Origin: Hybos culiciformis
Lineage: Eukaryota; Arthropoda; Insecta; Diptera; Hybotidae
Assembly: GCA_964007475.1 (NCBI GenBank)
Contig: OZ023273.1
Location: 109,986,485-110,050,484 of the forward strand
DNA length: 64,000 nucleotides
Direction of reading: 5' to 3'
Shown here: in pieces, positions 35,320 through 46,514 of the stretch
Position numbering within the stretch: the first letter of the stretch is position 1
Layout of the letters: each line of letters opens with the position of its first letter
Translations under genes and position numbers: made by a program
Notes under the pieces: model-generated
What the model saw: only the letters and a program-made list of their open reading frames with translations
Told to the model about the DNA's origin: nothing
Database searches by the model: none

Positions 35320-38300
35320 GATCTACGCAGAAGCTTTTAGAAACTTTTACACAATGTCAATATTTTATATTGAATAATAATAATTTTTTTTAAATGATAT
35401 ATTTCTAAGTAATAAAATTTAATCACCTAGAAATCTTTATCTTTATAATTAAAGATAAAGTTTTGTATTGAGCATAAAAACAGACTTGTGAAAGATTAGA
35501 TGAAAAGCTAGAAAACATTAAATATATTAATTTAACATATTGAGTATATATTATTTAATACATACTAATATGTTTGTAGTATAAGTATTAATATGATTAA
35601 ATCAAAAAATTGAGAAATGTGATTTTTATATTTATGGGTTCATTAACAATAAAAAGGATACATTATCCTTTTTCGAAATTTTTACCAAATATCCTGCAAA
35701 AAAACCCTTGCAAAAGTGAGGCCATTTTTAAATATGTTAATAATAATGTTTATGTACATATATATATTAAAGATTAATCCCACAAATTGTTAAATAATTT
35801 GTGTTTTTTGTGTAAACTTTTCAACACAAAAAAGTGTACCTTATTTCCTTTTCCCTAATTTGCCTATATACCAACAAAAAAGTAAATAAATAAACAACAC
35901 ATTAACAATGCTTGATTTGACATCTAAAATATTTTTCAAATTTACTTAATATCTTTATTTAAAAGAAAAATAATAGACCTAAATGGAGTAATTTTAGTGG
36001 AAATATTTTATTGGACCCAATTTTTTTTTCTCTTTAAAACTCTAAGCAGTAAATCTTGAAAAAAAGATACATTTATATACATACTACGTACATATTTTTA
36101 TATTTTCTTAATACTGTGATTTCATCAATTTTTATGGCGGTTTCTGAACTGAAAAGTTCAATATAAGGTCAATATTTGTCCTTTTTATTTTCGAAATGTA
36201 GTGTTACCAAAGTATGATTTATTTATTTTTTCAATGATAAGGTTGAAAATTCAAATTGTACAAAAAAATTCAAATAAAATAAGTTAAAATCAAGTTTTGT
36301 TTCTATTTTTGAGTAAATTTACTCATAGGCTTCCTTATATACTTAATCCAAATTCTAAGTGCAGACACAATTATTTTTATTAAACCTATAGGTAAGTAAT
36401 TGGTTCACCCTTGATGATATGTTTGCATTCATAAAATAAAATTTAAAACTTTGTTGCAGTATTATAGCGTATAGTTTAAAAAAAAAATAAAAGTAGATAA
36501 TACCAAACTTCTAAAGAATACTATATTTAAAGACATAACAAGATTTTTTTTTACCAAACAAAGAAAGTTGACAACACTATCAATATTATTTCTTAATAAT
36601 GATTTATTTAGAAAATAGAAAAATTAAATAAAAAACCCAAAATTTTATTTCAGACAAAAGTAAATTAACCATAAAATAAAATAAAAAAAAAGATTTCTAT
36701 GCATTTTCTTTTTTTTTTGCGATAAACATATGTACTTATGTACTGCACGTATATGTAATATTCATATGGATAATTTTATATGTTAAACGTTAATACAAAT
36801 AAAAAGAAAATTAAAACTTTTCGTTAAGAAAAAAATAAAATTTTAAATTTTTTTAAAATTTAGTTTTTATCTTTGCAAAGTATCTATGTCATATACTTTA
36901 ACTTGTATTTGTACTATACTTATATGTTTTCCTTCTTTTCTTTTCTGCTCACATTTAAGAACATACCGACTAAAGTTATATTATTTAAACTTAATAAAAA
37001 TTTTATAGTCTTTATAAGTTTCCAATAATTTTTTTATTAGTTTCTAAGGGTTATCCTTATATACATCATGTATACTGTAGACATAATTATGTAGGATGAA
37101 AATTGAATTGAGAATTATTTTTATATGAAAGAATTAATTGAAAATTTGGGCTCCTGAATTTTTTTTTTTTGTAGAATGTTTTTATTTATTTATTTAATCA
37201 TAAAGATAAAATAATCAACATAAAAAGAAAGTGTAATATTGATTGAATACGCTTGGCAATCAGCACAATCAATTTTGTACACTCATTATGTTGCCTGGAA
37301 TCTATCAGTTTATCTTTTCCTTTATTCTTAACTATTGAGTTATTATTAATTTTAAAAATGGGTTTCGCATTTATAGTCTGTAGGTAGGTACAAATTTTCT
37401 TGGAAATTAGATTGTGGTACGGCAGAATAGAATCTGATTAAATTGATGGTATTTATTTAAGTAAATAGACGTAAACTAGTTCAAAAACTTATTAATATTA
37501 TAGGTAATCAATCACTTTTATACGATATATATTTCTATTTTTAATCAATATTTAATATAAAGTGTGGAAATATTTTTTCTCAAAAAAAAAATATAAAAAC
37601 TATTATTAAAAATTCACACCGACAATATCATGAAATCATCAAACAATTTATTAAATATACTAAATGGCGTTTCATTGTTTTTCTATTAGTAATGAAATTC
37701 CTTTAAACACAATCACGATGATGATGAAGATGGAAATTAGCTCTATTAATAAATATTAATTTTATGGTTGTTTGAAATATTATTTATAAACAAAATGATG
37801 TATTAATATTTGTTATTATTATTCTATAAATAGAATATAGTTTTTAGCTATTATACTATAAGGCGGACAAAAAATATAATGAAATAAATATTATAATTTG
37901 TTAAATAAACAACAAATCATTTTAGTCAGTTTTGTAATTTATGTACAAACTGTAAGGCAAAAAAATAATGTATTTATATGTAAATCTGAAATAGAATTTG
38001 CATAAAATATAGGTTGGGCTGGGTTAAATTTAATCACAAAAAGGTTTCACTAAAAATTAAAAATAAACAAATAAAAGTTATAAGGACGACAAATGGAACA
38101 TTCATAATGTACTTCTATTTAAGAATTAAACAAATACTCAATACTCAATTTATTTGAAAATAAATCTAATTTTTTAAAATTAAAAACTTATATTTATTTT
38201 ATTTGTCACATTTCTCTAGATCTTTAGATCGACACGAATTAGTGTTGCATAATTGAACTTTATAGCCTGCAACAGTTAGTTTTGTTTACCGCTAAATATA

Positions 38301-38333
38301 TATTAAAACTGGCTAGAAAACATATACCTATTT
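35320..38333. other. AT-rich DNA, no gene seen
   Basis: No exon or element with defined ends recognised. Slightly GC-richer patches near 37251-37310 and 37381-37440 lack supporting splice or start signals. Confidence 0.45.
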
Positions 38334-38437
38334 TACATGATAGGGTTGAAACAGAGTTGAGTTATCGTCGAATTGAAAAATTTCATATTAAAAATCAACT
38401 CAACGAAAACTCAACTCTGTTTCAACCCGATCATGTA
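38334..38437. repeat. 104-bp hairpin (small MITE)
   Basis: TACATGATAGGGTTGAAACA at the left pairs with its inverse at the right (one mismatch) and the arms continue through GAGTTGAGTT, about 35 bp each. It may be a TA-flanked mariner-like MITE or another very short palindromic element. Confidence 0.7.
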
Positions 38438-40076
38438 TAGACAAGGTAATAGTTATAATATATAATAATTAACATACTATAATTCCAAATTTTTGGCAAG
38501 GAATATAGAAAACCCATTATCTAAAAACTACTAAACTAAACCTACCAAAAAAAATTGTGCACACGAGACATAAGAAAATTTCTAAAAATAAGTTTATTAC
38601 CTATAATAGGTATGTACTTTTTAAATTTCATTTATTCTTGCGTGCAAGTTTTATTGATTTCATTTTTCTAATAAAATAATTCTATGTTAACATTATAATA
38701 TATATAATATTATATAGGTAGATATATTTTTTTCTTAATTCTTAAAAGTCTTCAAAAATACATCTAAAGCCTAAATAAGTCAATAAACCTTTAATGTTTT
38801 CCATTATGATATTATTTTCTTCGTTTCATAATATAGCTTTAGTAACCAACCTTAAAGAAAACTTTATATTTTAAAAAGCAATATTAATGTTATTAATTTT
38901 TAACTTCTAAATTAAAGGATTATTGTTAAAGGATTAACCATTGAAAATAAAAGTCTAGTAAAATGATAAGAATAATAAAAAAAAAGAGAAAATTAAAGTA
39001 TTTCAATTTTTTTTTTTTTTTTGTTTTGTTTTTTATTTTATTAATTTTTTTGTTTTTGGTTTTTAGTTTTTGCTTATGTTTTTGTTTTTTGATTATTATT
39101 TTAATGTTTAATTCATCGTTGTTAGTTTTTAGCCCAATTGCCATTATGTTGATTAGAAGAATCTAAAAATGATATTTAAAATCACGATTGTGACCAATGA
39201 ATTTCAACTGTGAGTTGAAAGCCGATATCGATGGCGTACGAATAGAGAGAGCAATTGCAGAAATTAAAAAAAATAAATTTGCTTAAATCGAAATTTTGCA
39301 AATTTATCCAATTTTTCATTTATAGGTATCGTGTTCTATATTTTCTTTTCTGTTTTTAACAAACATATTTTGTTCTTTACTTTTCGTTGTCTGTTTTAAT
39401 TTCTGTACTAAGAATGTTATTTTAGTCATTATTAAAAAGTTTTTAAAGTAAAAAAATTAATTTATTTTATTTTCTTTTTTTTATTTCCATATGTATATAT
39501 TTTCTATTTTAAGTTGTACCTAAATGTTTTTTTTTATTTACTAAAATTTATATTTTATACCTAATTTGAAAAGGACAATGTAATTTGTAAGTACCAAAAT
39601 GTAAATACATACCTACTTGAAGTTGATATTAATATGACCATGAGCATATAATCTTGAAGTCAACTGAAATTCGTTAGAAAATAAAAATTATATAAGTAAT
39701 ATGTATATGTATATGTTTGACAAATTTTTCAAAAATTTTTTATCTTTCACATGATAAATTTGAGTTTTCTAACAGGAATTTTGTTTTTCATTCTATTATT
39801 CTCTTATACAGATAATTTCAAAAAATAATAACTGGAATTTCCGGATTAAGAATTAACAAAAATTAGTAGTTTCAATTCATTTGAATATTATGGTTTTTAA
39901 AACCTTCTTGAGTCCTTATATGACCTAATACCTTCTTCCATTTATCCTTTTTTTGAAGTTTATACTTCTTTAGCGACGTTGGAAGAAATTTGGTAGAGGG
40001 TAAAAATCCATTTTCATATAGAATTTTTCTGAGAATCGTCATCATTTTTCTGAGAATCGGCCGTCATCATTTTTTT
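38438..40076. other. AT-rich DNA, no gene seen
   Basis: Poly(T) and Lys/Phe-rich frames at 38926-39166 are low complexity. No gene supported. Confidence 0.5.
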
Positions 40077-40172
40077 CAAATATTAAAAAAAAAAAAAAAC
40101 CATAATTGGGTTCGAACCTGGCACCTTCAGACTTATTAGTCTGGTGTTCTATCCACTAAGCCATATGGCCAT
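40077..40172 (-). repeat. tRNA-like module 1
   Basis: Minus strand carries a box-A-like TGGCTTAGTGG (40162-40152) and a perfect box-B-like GGTTCGAACC (40117-40108) at tRNA spacing. The anticodon arm is CAGAC with a 6-nt loop and GTCTG. Acceptor and T stems do not pair, so it is tRNA-derived rather than a working tRNA. Its 3' half is repeated at 43109-43163 and 44932-44985. Confidence 0.6.
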
Positions 40173-40245
40173 ATAATTTTTGCTTTCTAAAATCATATAA
40201 AGAGTATTCTTCTAAATAATATAAATAATATAGTTCAACTTCTGT

Positions 40246-40683
40246 TTTGTTCTTTAATACGGTTAGTGGAATGAAATAAACGGGTTCATGAATACGATTA
40301 GGAAGGAAGGAAATAAGAGAGAAATTTTTAAAATAAATTCCGGCGATTTTAATTATTAAAGAAGACAAGTGCTCTTTTATGTTATTTTAGAAAGCTAAAA
40401 TCATAAGGGCAATATGGCTGAGTGGATAGAATATCGGATTACAATTCTGAAGGTGCCAAGTTCGATCCCCCGATACTGAGAAGGATTTTATGAAATTTTT
40501 TTTTTTTTAATTTTTTTAACATAATAATGTAGTTACGCCAAATACAAAATACCAAAGAGGGAGAGACAATAAATTGGTCAATTAATTTTTGCAGATTGAT
40601 CTAATTAATTTCCGTAAAGCGTCATAATTTTTAAAGTTAAAATTTTTCTCTTAATTTAAGTATCTGTACTTCGTTTTGGTAAA
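40246..40683 (+). repeat. Segment A, duplicated in the palindrome spacer
   Basis: A 438-bp segment that recurs in direct orientation at 43860-44304 with a few substitutions and small indels. It includes a tRNA-like module (about 40407-40480) and ends at TTCGTTTTGGTAAA in both copies. Confidence 0.85.
40407..40480 (+). repeat. tRNA-like module 2
   Basis: Box-A-like TGGCTGAGTGG (40415-40425) and box-B-like AGTTCGATCC (40459-40468). The acceptor stem and T stem do not close, arguing against a functional tRNA. Confidence 0.55.
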
Positions 40684-41343
40684 TATTCACAGCTTTTTCG
40701 TGCAATCTTATTTTCACAATAGAATTAACATAATCTTGTGATCATTCATAAAAAATTTAGACACCGGATAATAGGTATATCACTAAAGTCCCAACTAATT
40801 TTCAAACATGTTTTATCACTTACTATGACAAGACAGTTATATGTATATATCAGGGACGAATCCTTCATATATTGAACTTATTGAAAGCTTCCGTAGAAAA
40901 CATTTTAATATTTAACAAATAAAAACATAGGTTAAAATTTAAATACTGCATTCAATAGAAATTACCCCTATATTACGCTTTATTTACAATAGGTACATAT
41001 TTTCCTAAAGGCTTCCTAATATTAAGAAAGAATGCAAAATTTTAATTCATTATTATGATAACAAAAAATTTCCCATTCAAAGAGAATTTTGGTATAGATG
41101 TCGCTTTTGAATACTGAAATTTCTTCTCATAGTAAAATTTTTGAAATCATTATTTTTTGTATAGAATTTTTATTAACAGCTAAATTTCATAGCAAGCGTT
41201 AAACTAAATTTCAATAAAGCAAATAATGATTTCAAATTATGCATTCTCAATAATGTGAAGGGATAAAAATTAAATTCCCTTTAATATCAGAGACACTAAA
41301 TTTACCGTCTAAATTAGGAAAGGGAATTATGTATAAGAATATG

Positions 41344-41856
41344 AATAATGAGTGAAGGAAATTTATTATACTAATTTGATTTTGTTTGGTGATTTCAAGA
41401 TACAATAAGACGATATAATTTTTAAATATTCAAATAATTCAAATTAAATTAACTTAAAAAACATTCTCACTCAATAATGAGTGAAGGAAATTTATTATAC
41501 TAATTTGATTTTGTTTGGTGATTTCAAGATACAATAAGACGATATAATTTTTAAATATTCAAATAATTCAAATTAAATTAACTTAAAAAACATTCTCACT
41601 CAATAATGAGTGAAAGAAATTTATTATACTAATTTGATTTTGTTTGGTGATTTCAAGATACAATAAGACGATATAATTTTTAAATATTCAAATAATTCAA
41701 ATTAAATTAACTTAAAAAACATTCTCACTCAATAATGAGTGAAGGAAATTTATTATACTAATTTGATTTTGTTTGGTGATTTCAAGATACAATAAGACAA
41801 TATAATTTTTAAATATTCAAATAATTCAAATTAAATTAACTTAAAAAACATTCGGA
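41344..41856 (+). repeat. Tandem array, 4 copies of 129 bp
   Basis: Units start at 41344, 41473, 41602 and 41731 with AATAATGAGTGAAGGAAATT and run to TTCTCACTC. The copies differ at only one or two positions (GAAAGAAAT in the third, GACAAT in the fourth). The last unit is slightly short. It lies wholly inside the hAT-type element. Confidence 0.95.
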
Positions 41857-41960
41857 TCAATAATTAACATTAAATGTACCTAAATTAACTTCAAAATAAT
41901 TAAAATGAACCTATGTATTTCAGATCATTTCAATATCTTGCCTTATTTAATATGGTGTTA

Positions 41961-42138
41961 GTACGATTCAAATCACTTGACCAATGAGCTTTTAAGAGAG
42001 GATAAAATTTGAATAAAATTATTATACAAAAATTGCATGAGCTTTTTTCTTAAATAATTTCCCCTAAATTTTGTATGCATTTTTTAATGGAAAGGGAAAG
42101 CTTTGCATAACGGATTGGTCAAGTGATTTGAATCGTAC
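41961..42138. mobile_element. Palindromic MITE nested in the hAT element
   Basis: Inverted ends GTACGATTCAAATCACTTGA (perfect over about 26 bp, continuing with CCAAT) are flanked by TA on both sides, as for Tc1/mariner-type MITEs. A partial relative lies in the first WDFY3 intron at 56823-56935. Confidence 0.75.
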
Positions 42139-42786
42139 TATATATCTAAGTATAAAAAATATTAAATTCTATTAGTGTGCTTCCGATATTGAAAAACTTA
42201 CGCTTCGTGCCTGGTATATATGTATTTAAACAAGCATTTGTTAAACCTGTTGTAGTTAATAAGATAATAAACGCTAAAAAAAGTACGAATTTCCCGGGAG
42301 AAAAATAAGTAAGAAAAGTGATCACATTTCATTTCATGTTTCATGTTTTTGTTTTATTTTTTTTACAGAGATCATGTAACCACTAAAGTTATAAACATTA
42401 TATCCTATAAAACAAATTTATAATATTGGACGCACTAAACTCGTTACAAATAATTTTATTAAAGCCTTGAGAAACAACATAGGTATATTTTGGCATTGAT
42501 AGTATAGATATCGATCAAGTAATTTATCATTATAGGTTTTCCCGGCTCAAAATATGCAAAAAAAAAATTTTTCAAAATAGGTAGCTCTGGTGAAATAAAG
42601 ATTACCAGACCAAAAATTTTGGGTAGGAATTCATAATTATCGTACACTTTTTTAATTTCAAATATATATATATATAGGGCCCAATATTACAAGCAAAAAA
42701 ATTACATATTCTACCAATAAAAAAATTATGTTCAAAAAATTAAAAATTATTATTTTCAAAAAAATTAAAAAAAAAAAATTTATTCA

Positions 42787-42855
42787 TTGGGGGGAATCGA
42801 ACCTGACACCTTCACTCTTATATTCCGATGTTCTAGCCACCAAGCCATATAGCCC
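42787..42855 (-). repeat. tRNA-like module 3 (left arm)
   Basis: Minus-strand TGGCTTGGTGG and GGTTCGATTCC at tRNA spacing. It is mirrored by module 6 in the right arm. Acceptor ends do not pair. Confidence 0.55.
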
Positions 42856-43108
42856 ATATGATTTTGGATTTCTAAAATATTATAAAAAAATTCTAATAAA
42901 CCATTCATTTTTTTTTTTATTTATTTGGAACAAGAAAAACTATTAATTTTCTCCATCTGTCAGTTCCAATAAATTTTAGGGACGTGCGGGAGTAAGGGGA
43001 CCCCCGCTCGCCCTCGTCTTTTAGCTCATACCAGTACCCACTAACAAAAAAACAATTTTTGTCTTATTACTTGTAGAAATCATTTTATTATGTAAAAAAA
43101 ATTTCAAA

Positions 43109-43163
43109 TATTAAAAAAAAAACAAATCATAATTGGATTCGAACCTGGCACCTTCAGACTTTT
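43109..43163 (-). repeat. Half tRNA-like module (left arm)
   Basis: Only the box B half (GGTTCGAATCC on the minus strand) and adjacent A-run match module 1; the box A half is missing after a run of T. Confidence 0.55.
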
Positions 43164-43779
43164 TTTATTCAAAAATTAAATATTCTAAAATAATTATAAT
43201 TTCTTGATATATATTTAGAAAAATAATAATTCCATACAATGTTACACTTTGTTGCTCAAATAAATATTAGTTTTTGGTCAGTTTTTTCAAAATAACCAAC
43301 TTATCAATGTCATTGAAGGAAAACTGGATGATTTAATAATAAAGTCATTGAAATATAAGTAAAATAAATATGTGGAAAAAAAATTAATTATTTTGCATTT
43401 GCCCACATCTTAAATTTTTACACAAAATTTATACTTAGATTTTAAAATTGTTTTTAAGAAAATCTATATTCAAATAAGGAAATTTAGAATATAAGTTTTG
43501 TGTATTAATGCAATTATTTTATTAAAACATATATTATGTAATATCAATATTTTTTAGTAAGTAATTATAGGCGCAATGCCAATGTCAAAAAAATTTTTTT
43601 TAATAAAATTTAATTTTTAATACTATTAAGATTAAAAAAATGTTCAAAAATCATAATTTTATTATAATTTATAATGTTAAATACGGTGTAAATAATTTTT
43701 TTAATTAATTATTAGCTAATAATTCCAAAATCATAACGAATAATGAATTAAATATTAAAGTTGTATATATTAAGTAATT

Positions 43780-44308
43780 AAATTTGAATAAAACCTATAA
43801 CGATTCAAGAATAATTCATAGTTTTAAAAAAAAGTGCACAATTCCAAAGGCTTCAAAAATTCTGCTTTGTTCTTTAAGGTTCATGAATACGGTTAGTGGA
43901 ATGAAATAAACGGCTTCATGAATACGATTAGTGGAATAAGAGAGAAATTTTTAAAATAAATTCCAGGGATTTTAATTATTAAAGAAGACAAGTGCTCTTT
44001 TATGTTATTTTAGAAAGCTGAAATCATAAGGGCAATATGGCTGAGTGGATAGAATATCGGATTACAAGTCTGAAGGTGCCAAGTTCGATCCCCCGATACT
44101 GAGAATTTTATGAAAATTTTTTTTTTTTTAATTTTTTTAACATAATAATGTAGTTACGCCAAATACAAAATACCAAAAAGGGAGAGACAATAAATTGGTC
44201 AATTAATTTTTGCAGATTGATCTAATTAATTTCCGTAAAGCGTCATAATTTTTAAAGTTAAAATTTTTCTCTTAATTTAAGTATCTGTACTTCGTTTTGG
44301 TAAAAAAA
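43780..44308 (+). repeat. Palindrome spacer: direct copy of segment A
   Basis: The 529-bp centre of the inverted duplication is mostly (43860-44304) a direct copy of 40246-40683 with its tRNA-like module (about 44030-44103, box A TGGCTGAGTGG, box B AGTTCGATCC). In this copy the anticodon arm can form: five-pair stem TCGGA/TCTGA around a 7-nt loop TTACAAG, but the acceptor stem does not pair. Confidence 0.85.
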
Positions 44309-44931
44309 AATTACTTAATATATACAACTTTAATATTTAATTCATTATTCGTTATGATTTTGGAATTATTAGCTAATAATTAATTAAAAAAATATTTACA
44401 CCGTATTTAACATTATAAATTATAATAAAATTATGATTTTTGAACATTTTTTTAATCTTAATAGTATTAAAAATTAAATTTTATTAAAAAAAAATTTTTT
44501 GACATTGGCATTGCGCCTATAATTACTTACTAAAAAATATTGATATTACATAATATATGTTTTAATAAAATAATTGCATTAATACACAAAACTTATATTC
44601 TAAATTTCCTTATTTGAATATAGATTTTCTTAAAAATAATTTTAAAATCTAAGTATAAATTTTGTGTAAAAATTTAAGATGTGGGCAAATGCAAAATAAT
44701 TAATTTTTTTTCCACATATTTATTTTACTTATATTTCAATGACTTTATTATTAAATCATCCAGTTTTCCTTCAATGACATTGATAAGTTGGTTATTTTGA
44801 GAAAACTGACCAAAAACTAATATTTATTTGAGCAACAAAGTGTAACATTGTATGGAATTATTATTTTTCTAAATATATATCAAGAAATTATAATTATTTT
44901 AGAATATTTAATTTTTGAATAAAAAAAGTCT

Positions 44932-44985
44932 GAAGGTGCCAGGTTCGAACCCAATTATGATTTGTTTTTTTTTTAATATTTGAAA
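44932..44985 (+). repeat. Half tRNA-like module (right arm)
   Basis: Mirror of 43109-43163: AAGTCTGAAGGTGCCAGGTTCGAACCC-type 3' half of a tRNA-like unit followed by a T-run. Confidence 0.55.
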
Positions 44986-45234
44986 TTTTTTTTACATAAT
45001 AAAATGATTTCTACAAGTAATAAGACAAAAATAGTTTTTTTTGTTAGTGGGTACTGGTATGAGCTAAAAGACGAGGGCGAGCGGGGGTCCCCTTACTCCC
45101 CCACGTCCCTAAAATTTATTGGAACTGACAGATGGAGAAAATTAATAGTTTTTCTTGTTCCAAATAAATAAAAAAAAAAAAATGAATGGTTTATTAGAAT
45201 TTTTTTATTATATTTTAGAAATCCAAGATCATAT

Positions 45235-45301
45235 GGGCTATATGGCTTGGTGGCTAGAACATCGGATTATAAGAGTGAAGGTGTCAGGTTCGATTCCCCC
45301 C
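45235..45301 (+). repeat. tRNA-like module 6 (right arm)
   Basis: TGGCTTGGTGG and GGTTCGATTCC at tRNA spacing, mirror of module 3. There is no good anticodon stem or acceptor pairing. Confidence 0.55.
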
Positions 45302-46391
45302 AATGAATACATTTTTTTTTTAATTTTTTTAAAAATAATAATTTTTAATTTTTTTGAACATAATTTTTTTATTGGTAGAATATGTAATTTTTTTGCTTGT
45401 AATATTGGGCCCTATATATACATATATTTGAAATTAAAAAAGTGTACGATAATTATGAATTCCTATCCAAAATTTTTGGTCTGGTAATCTTTATTTCACC
45501 AGAGCTACCTATTTTAAAAAATTTTTGTTTTGCATATTTTGAGCCGGGAAAACCTATAATGATAAATTACTTGATCGATATCTATACTATCAATGCCAAA
45601 ATATACCTATGTTGTTTCTCAAGGCTTTAATAAAATTATTTGTAACGAGTTTAGTGCGTCCAATATTATAAATTTGTTTTATAGGATATAATGTTTATAA
45701 CTTTAGTGGTTACATGATCTCTGTAAAAAAAATAAAACAAAAACATGAAACATGAAATGAAATGTGATCACTTTTCTTACTTATTTTTCTCCCGGGAAAT
45801 TCGTACTTTTTTTAGCGTTTATTATCTTATTAACTACAACAGGATTAACAAATGCTTGTTTAAATACATATATACATATAACTGTCTTGTCATAGTAAGT
45901 GGTAAAACATGTTTGAAAATTAGTTGGGACTTTAGTGATATACCTATTATCCGGTGTCTAAATTTTTTATGAATGATCACAAGATTATGTTAATTCTATT
46001 GTGAAAATAAGACAATATTGAAAAATAGTTCATTCAACTCGCTATTAAAAAACTGATTTCTGAATAGGATAGTTTTTTTTTCACAATTAAATTTTTAAAA
46101 AGAAATAGCATCTCGATACTTAAATTTATGCATCTGTGAACGTTTATTATAAAATTATAAAACACTATTTATTAATTAAAAGTTTTTTCCATTTATATAA
46201 ATTAAAATAAAAAAATCAAAGAGCGCCTAATTTGCAAATTTTTTTGAACCAAATTTGCTACAATTTTACTTAGCTCTGTGTTTTGCTTCAAAAATAGAAT
46301 ATGTATAAAAAATGATAAATTAGTGGCTGATAAAAACATTTTGGTTTGTTTAAATATCTCAAAAAAACTAATTATCATGAAAAAAATTTAA

Positions 46392-46514
46392 AAACTATGA
46401 ATAACAGTGGCTACAAATGATGGGCTGCTCAGTACAAAATGTAAATTAAAATAAAAATCAGTCCATCAGTCCAAAAGCAGTCCATTATTTGTAGCCACTG
46501 TTATTTCATAGTTT
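46392..46514. repeat. 123-bp hairpin (small MITE)
   Basis: AAACTATGAATAACAGTGGC at the left is matched in inverse at the right, and pairing continues through TACAAATGATGG with few mismatches. No unambiguous target duplication. Confidence 0.7.

Larger units (their letters stand above)
40851..42213. mobile_element. hAT-type element inserted in the left arm, 1363 bp
   Basis: Ends CAGGGACGAATCC (left) and CAGGCACGAAGCG (right, reverse complement) are imperfect inverted repeats. GTATATAT is duplicated at 40843-40850 and 42214-42221. The matching point in the right arm, near 45865, has a single GTATATAT and no element, giving a direct empty-site comparison. The interior carries four 129-bp tandem copies and a nested 178-bp palindromic MITE. 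No transposase. Confidence 0.92.
40706..43779. repeat. Left arm of 1.7-kb inverted duplication (interrupted)
   Basis: Matches the reverse complement of 44309-46012 almost completely, in two pieces: 40706-40850 and 42222-43779. The interruption is the hAT element 40851-42213 plus one copy of its target duplication. With the insertion removed the arm is 1703 bp against 1704 bp for the other arm. Only scattered substitutions are visible, so the duplication is recent or kept alike by conversion. Confidence 0.92.
44309..46012. repeat. Right arm of 1.7-kb inverted duplication (uninterrupted)
   Basis: Reverse complement of 40706-40850 plus 42222-43779. Open frames that appear twice in this window (for example a 62-residue frame at 42459-42647 and 45442-45630) are duplicated only because the arms are, and have no coding support. 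Confidence 0.92.

Noticed and set aside
41344..41856. CRISPR-like array
   Set aside because: The 129-bp units are contiguous and near-identical with no variable spacers, in eukaryotic DNA; it is a plain tandem repeat.
42459..42647. 62-residue frame, seen again at 45442-45630
   Set aside because: Its repetition reflects the inverted duplication, not protein conservation; composition is unremarkable.
40103..45301. Functional tRNA genes
   Set aside because: Box A and box B motifs are present, but acceptor and T stems do not pair and several copies are halves or mirrored by the palindrome, so they are listed as tRNA-like repeats.
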